DNA of 14,085 bases from CADEED01 sp044871085 (GTDB taxonomy: Bacteria; Pseudomonadota; Gammaproteobacteria; Steroidobacterales; Steroidobacteraceae): the NCBI GenBank assembly GCA_044871085.1, contig JBIOZI010000302.1, forward strand, positions 1 to 14,085. The letters are read 5' to 3'. A program made the translations under genes and the position numbers. Under the pieces are notes generated by a model. The model was not told the DNA's origin. It saw only the letters and a list, made by a program, of their open reading frames with translations, and did not search any database. Positions 14,056-14,085 of this stretch are shown here, piece by piece (within the stretch, counting starts at the first letter, position 1; every line of letters begins with the position of its first letter).

Positions 14056-14085
14056 GGACGAGCAAGGCGCGGGCGCCGCCGGGGA

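Overview
The window is about 14 kb of high-GC DNA from a proteobacterial chromosome, most likely a gammaproteobacterium near Xanthomonadales, Nevskiales or Steroidobacteraceae. This rests on the gene set mutM, rpmG, rpmB, radC, coaBC (dfp), dut and pyrE, which is the classical gammaproteobacterial dfp-pyrE neighbourhood, on DUF4124 and DUF6763 proteins, and on secreted CBM2/FN3/GH43 carbohydrate-active proteins. The assignment is inference; no rRNA or other taxonomic marker gene is present.

Left part (1-2300, minus strand): the nearly complete 3' part of an AlkA/MAG-type DNA glycosylase lies just downstream of mutM, so two base-excision-repair glycosylases form a probable operon. A 250-bp segment rich in strong inverted repeats and a textbook intrinsic terminator separate mutM from the ribosomal protein genes rpmB-rpmG, which have a recognisable sigma70 promoter.

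Accessory island (2300-5600): between rpmB and radC, which are adjacent in many gammaproteobacteria, sit two divergent secreted-enzyme genes. One encodes a CE1/PHB-depolymerase-type esterase with FN3 and CBM2 modules; the other a secreted acetamidase/formamidase-family protein with an extra N-terminal domain. A LacI-type palindrome lies upstream of the esterase.

Core part (5600-9600): radC (minus) diverges from coaBC-dut (plus, 4-nt overlap; coaBC looks leaderless). pyrE and a DUF4124 periplasmic protein form a minus-strand pair convergent with dut.

Right part (9600-14085): an AmpG-type muropeptide permease (plus) starts back-to-back with pyrE and overlaps a small Rieske ferredoxin. A DUF6763 protein (minus), a MarC-family membrane protein (plus) and a secreted GH43 arabinanase-like enzyme (plus) follow. 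The GH43 gene also has a LacI-type half-palindrome upstream, so the esterase and the GH43 enzyme may belong to one plant-hemicellulose regulon.

I found no tRNA, rRNA, CRISPR array, transposase or phage gene. The main candidates for something undescribed are the structured RNA-like segment between mutM and rpmG and a recurrent GTWGTTAG word.
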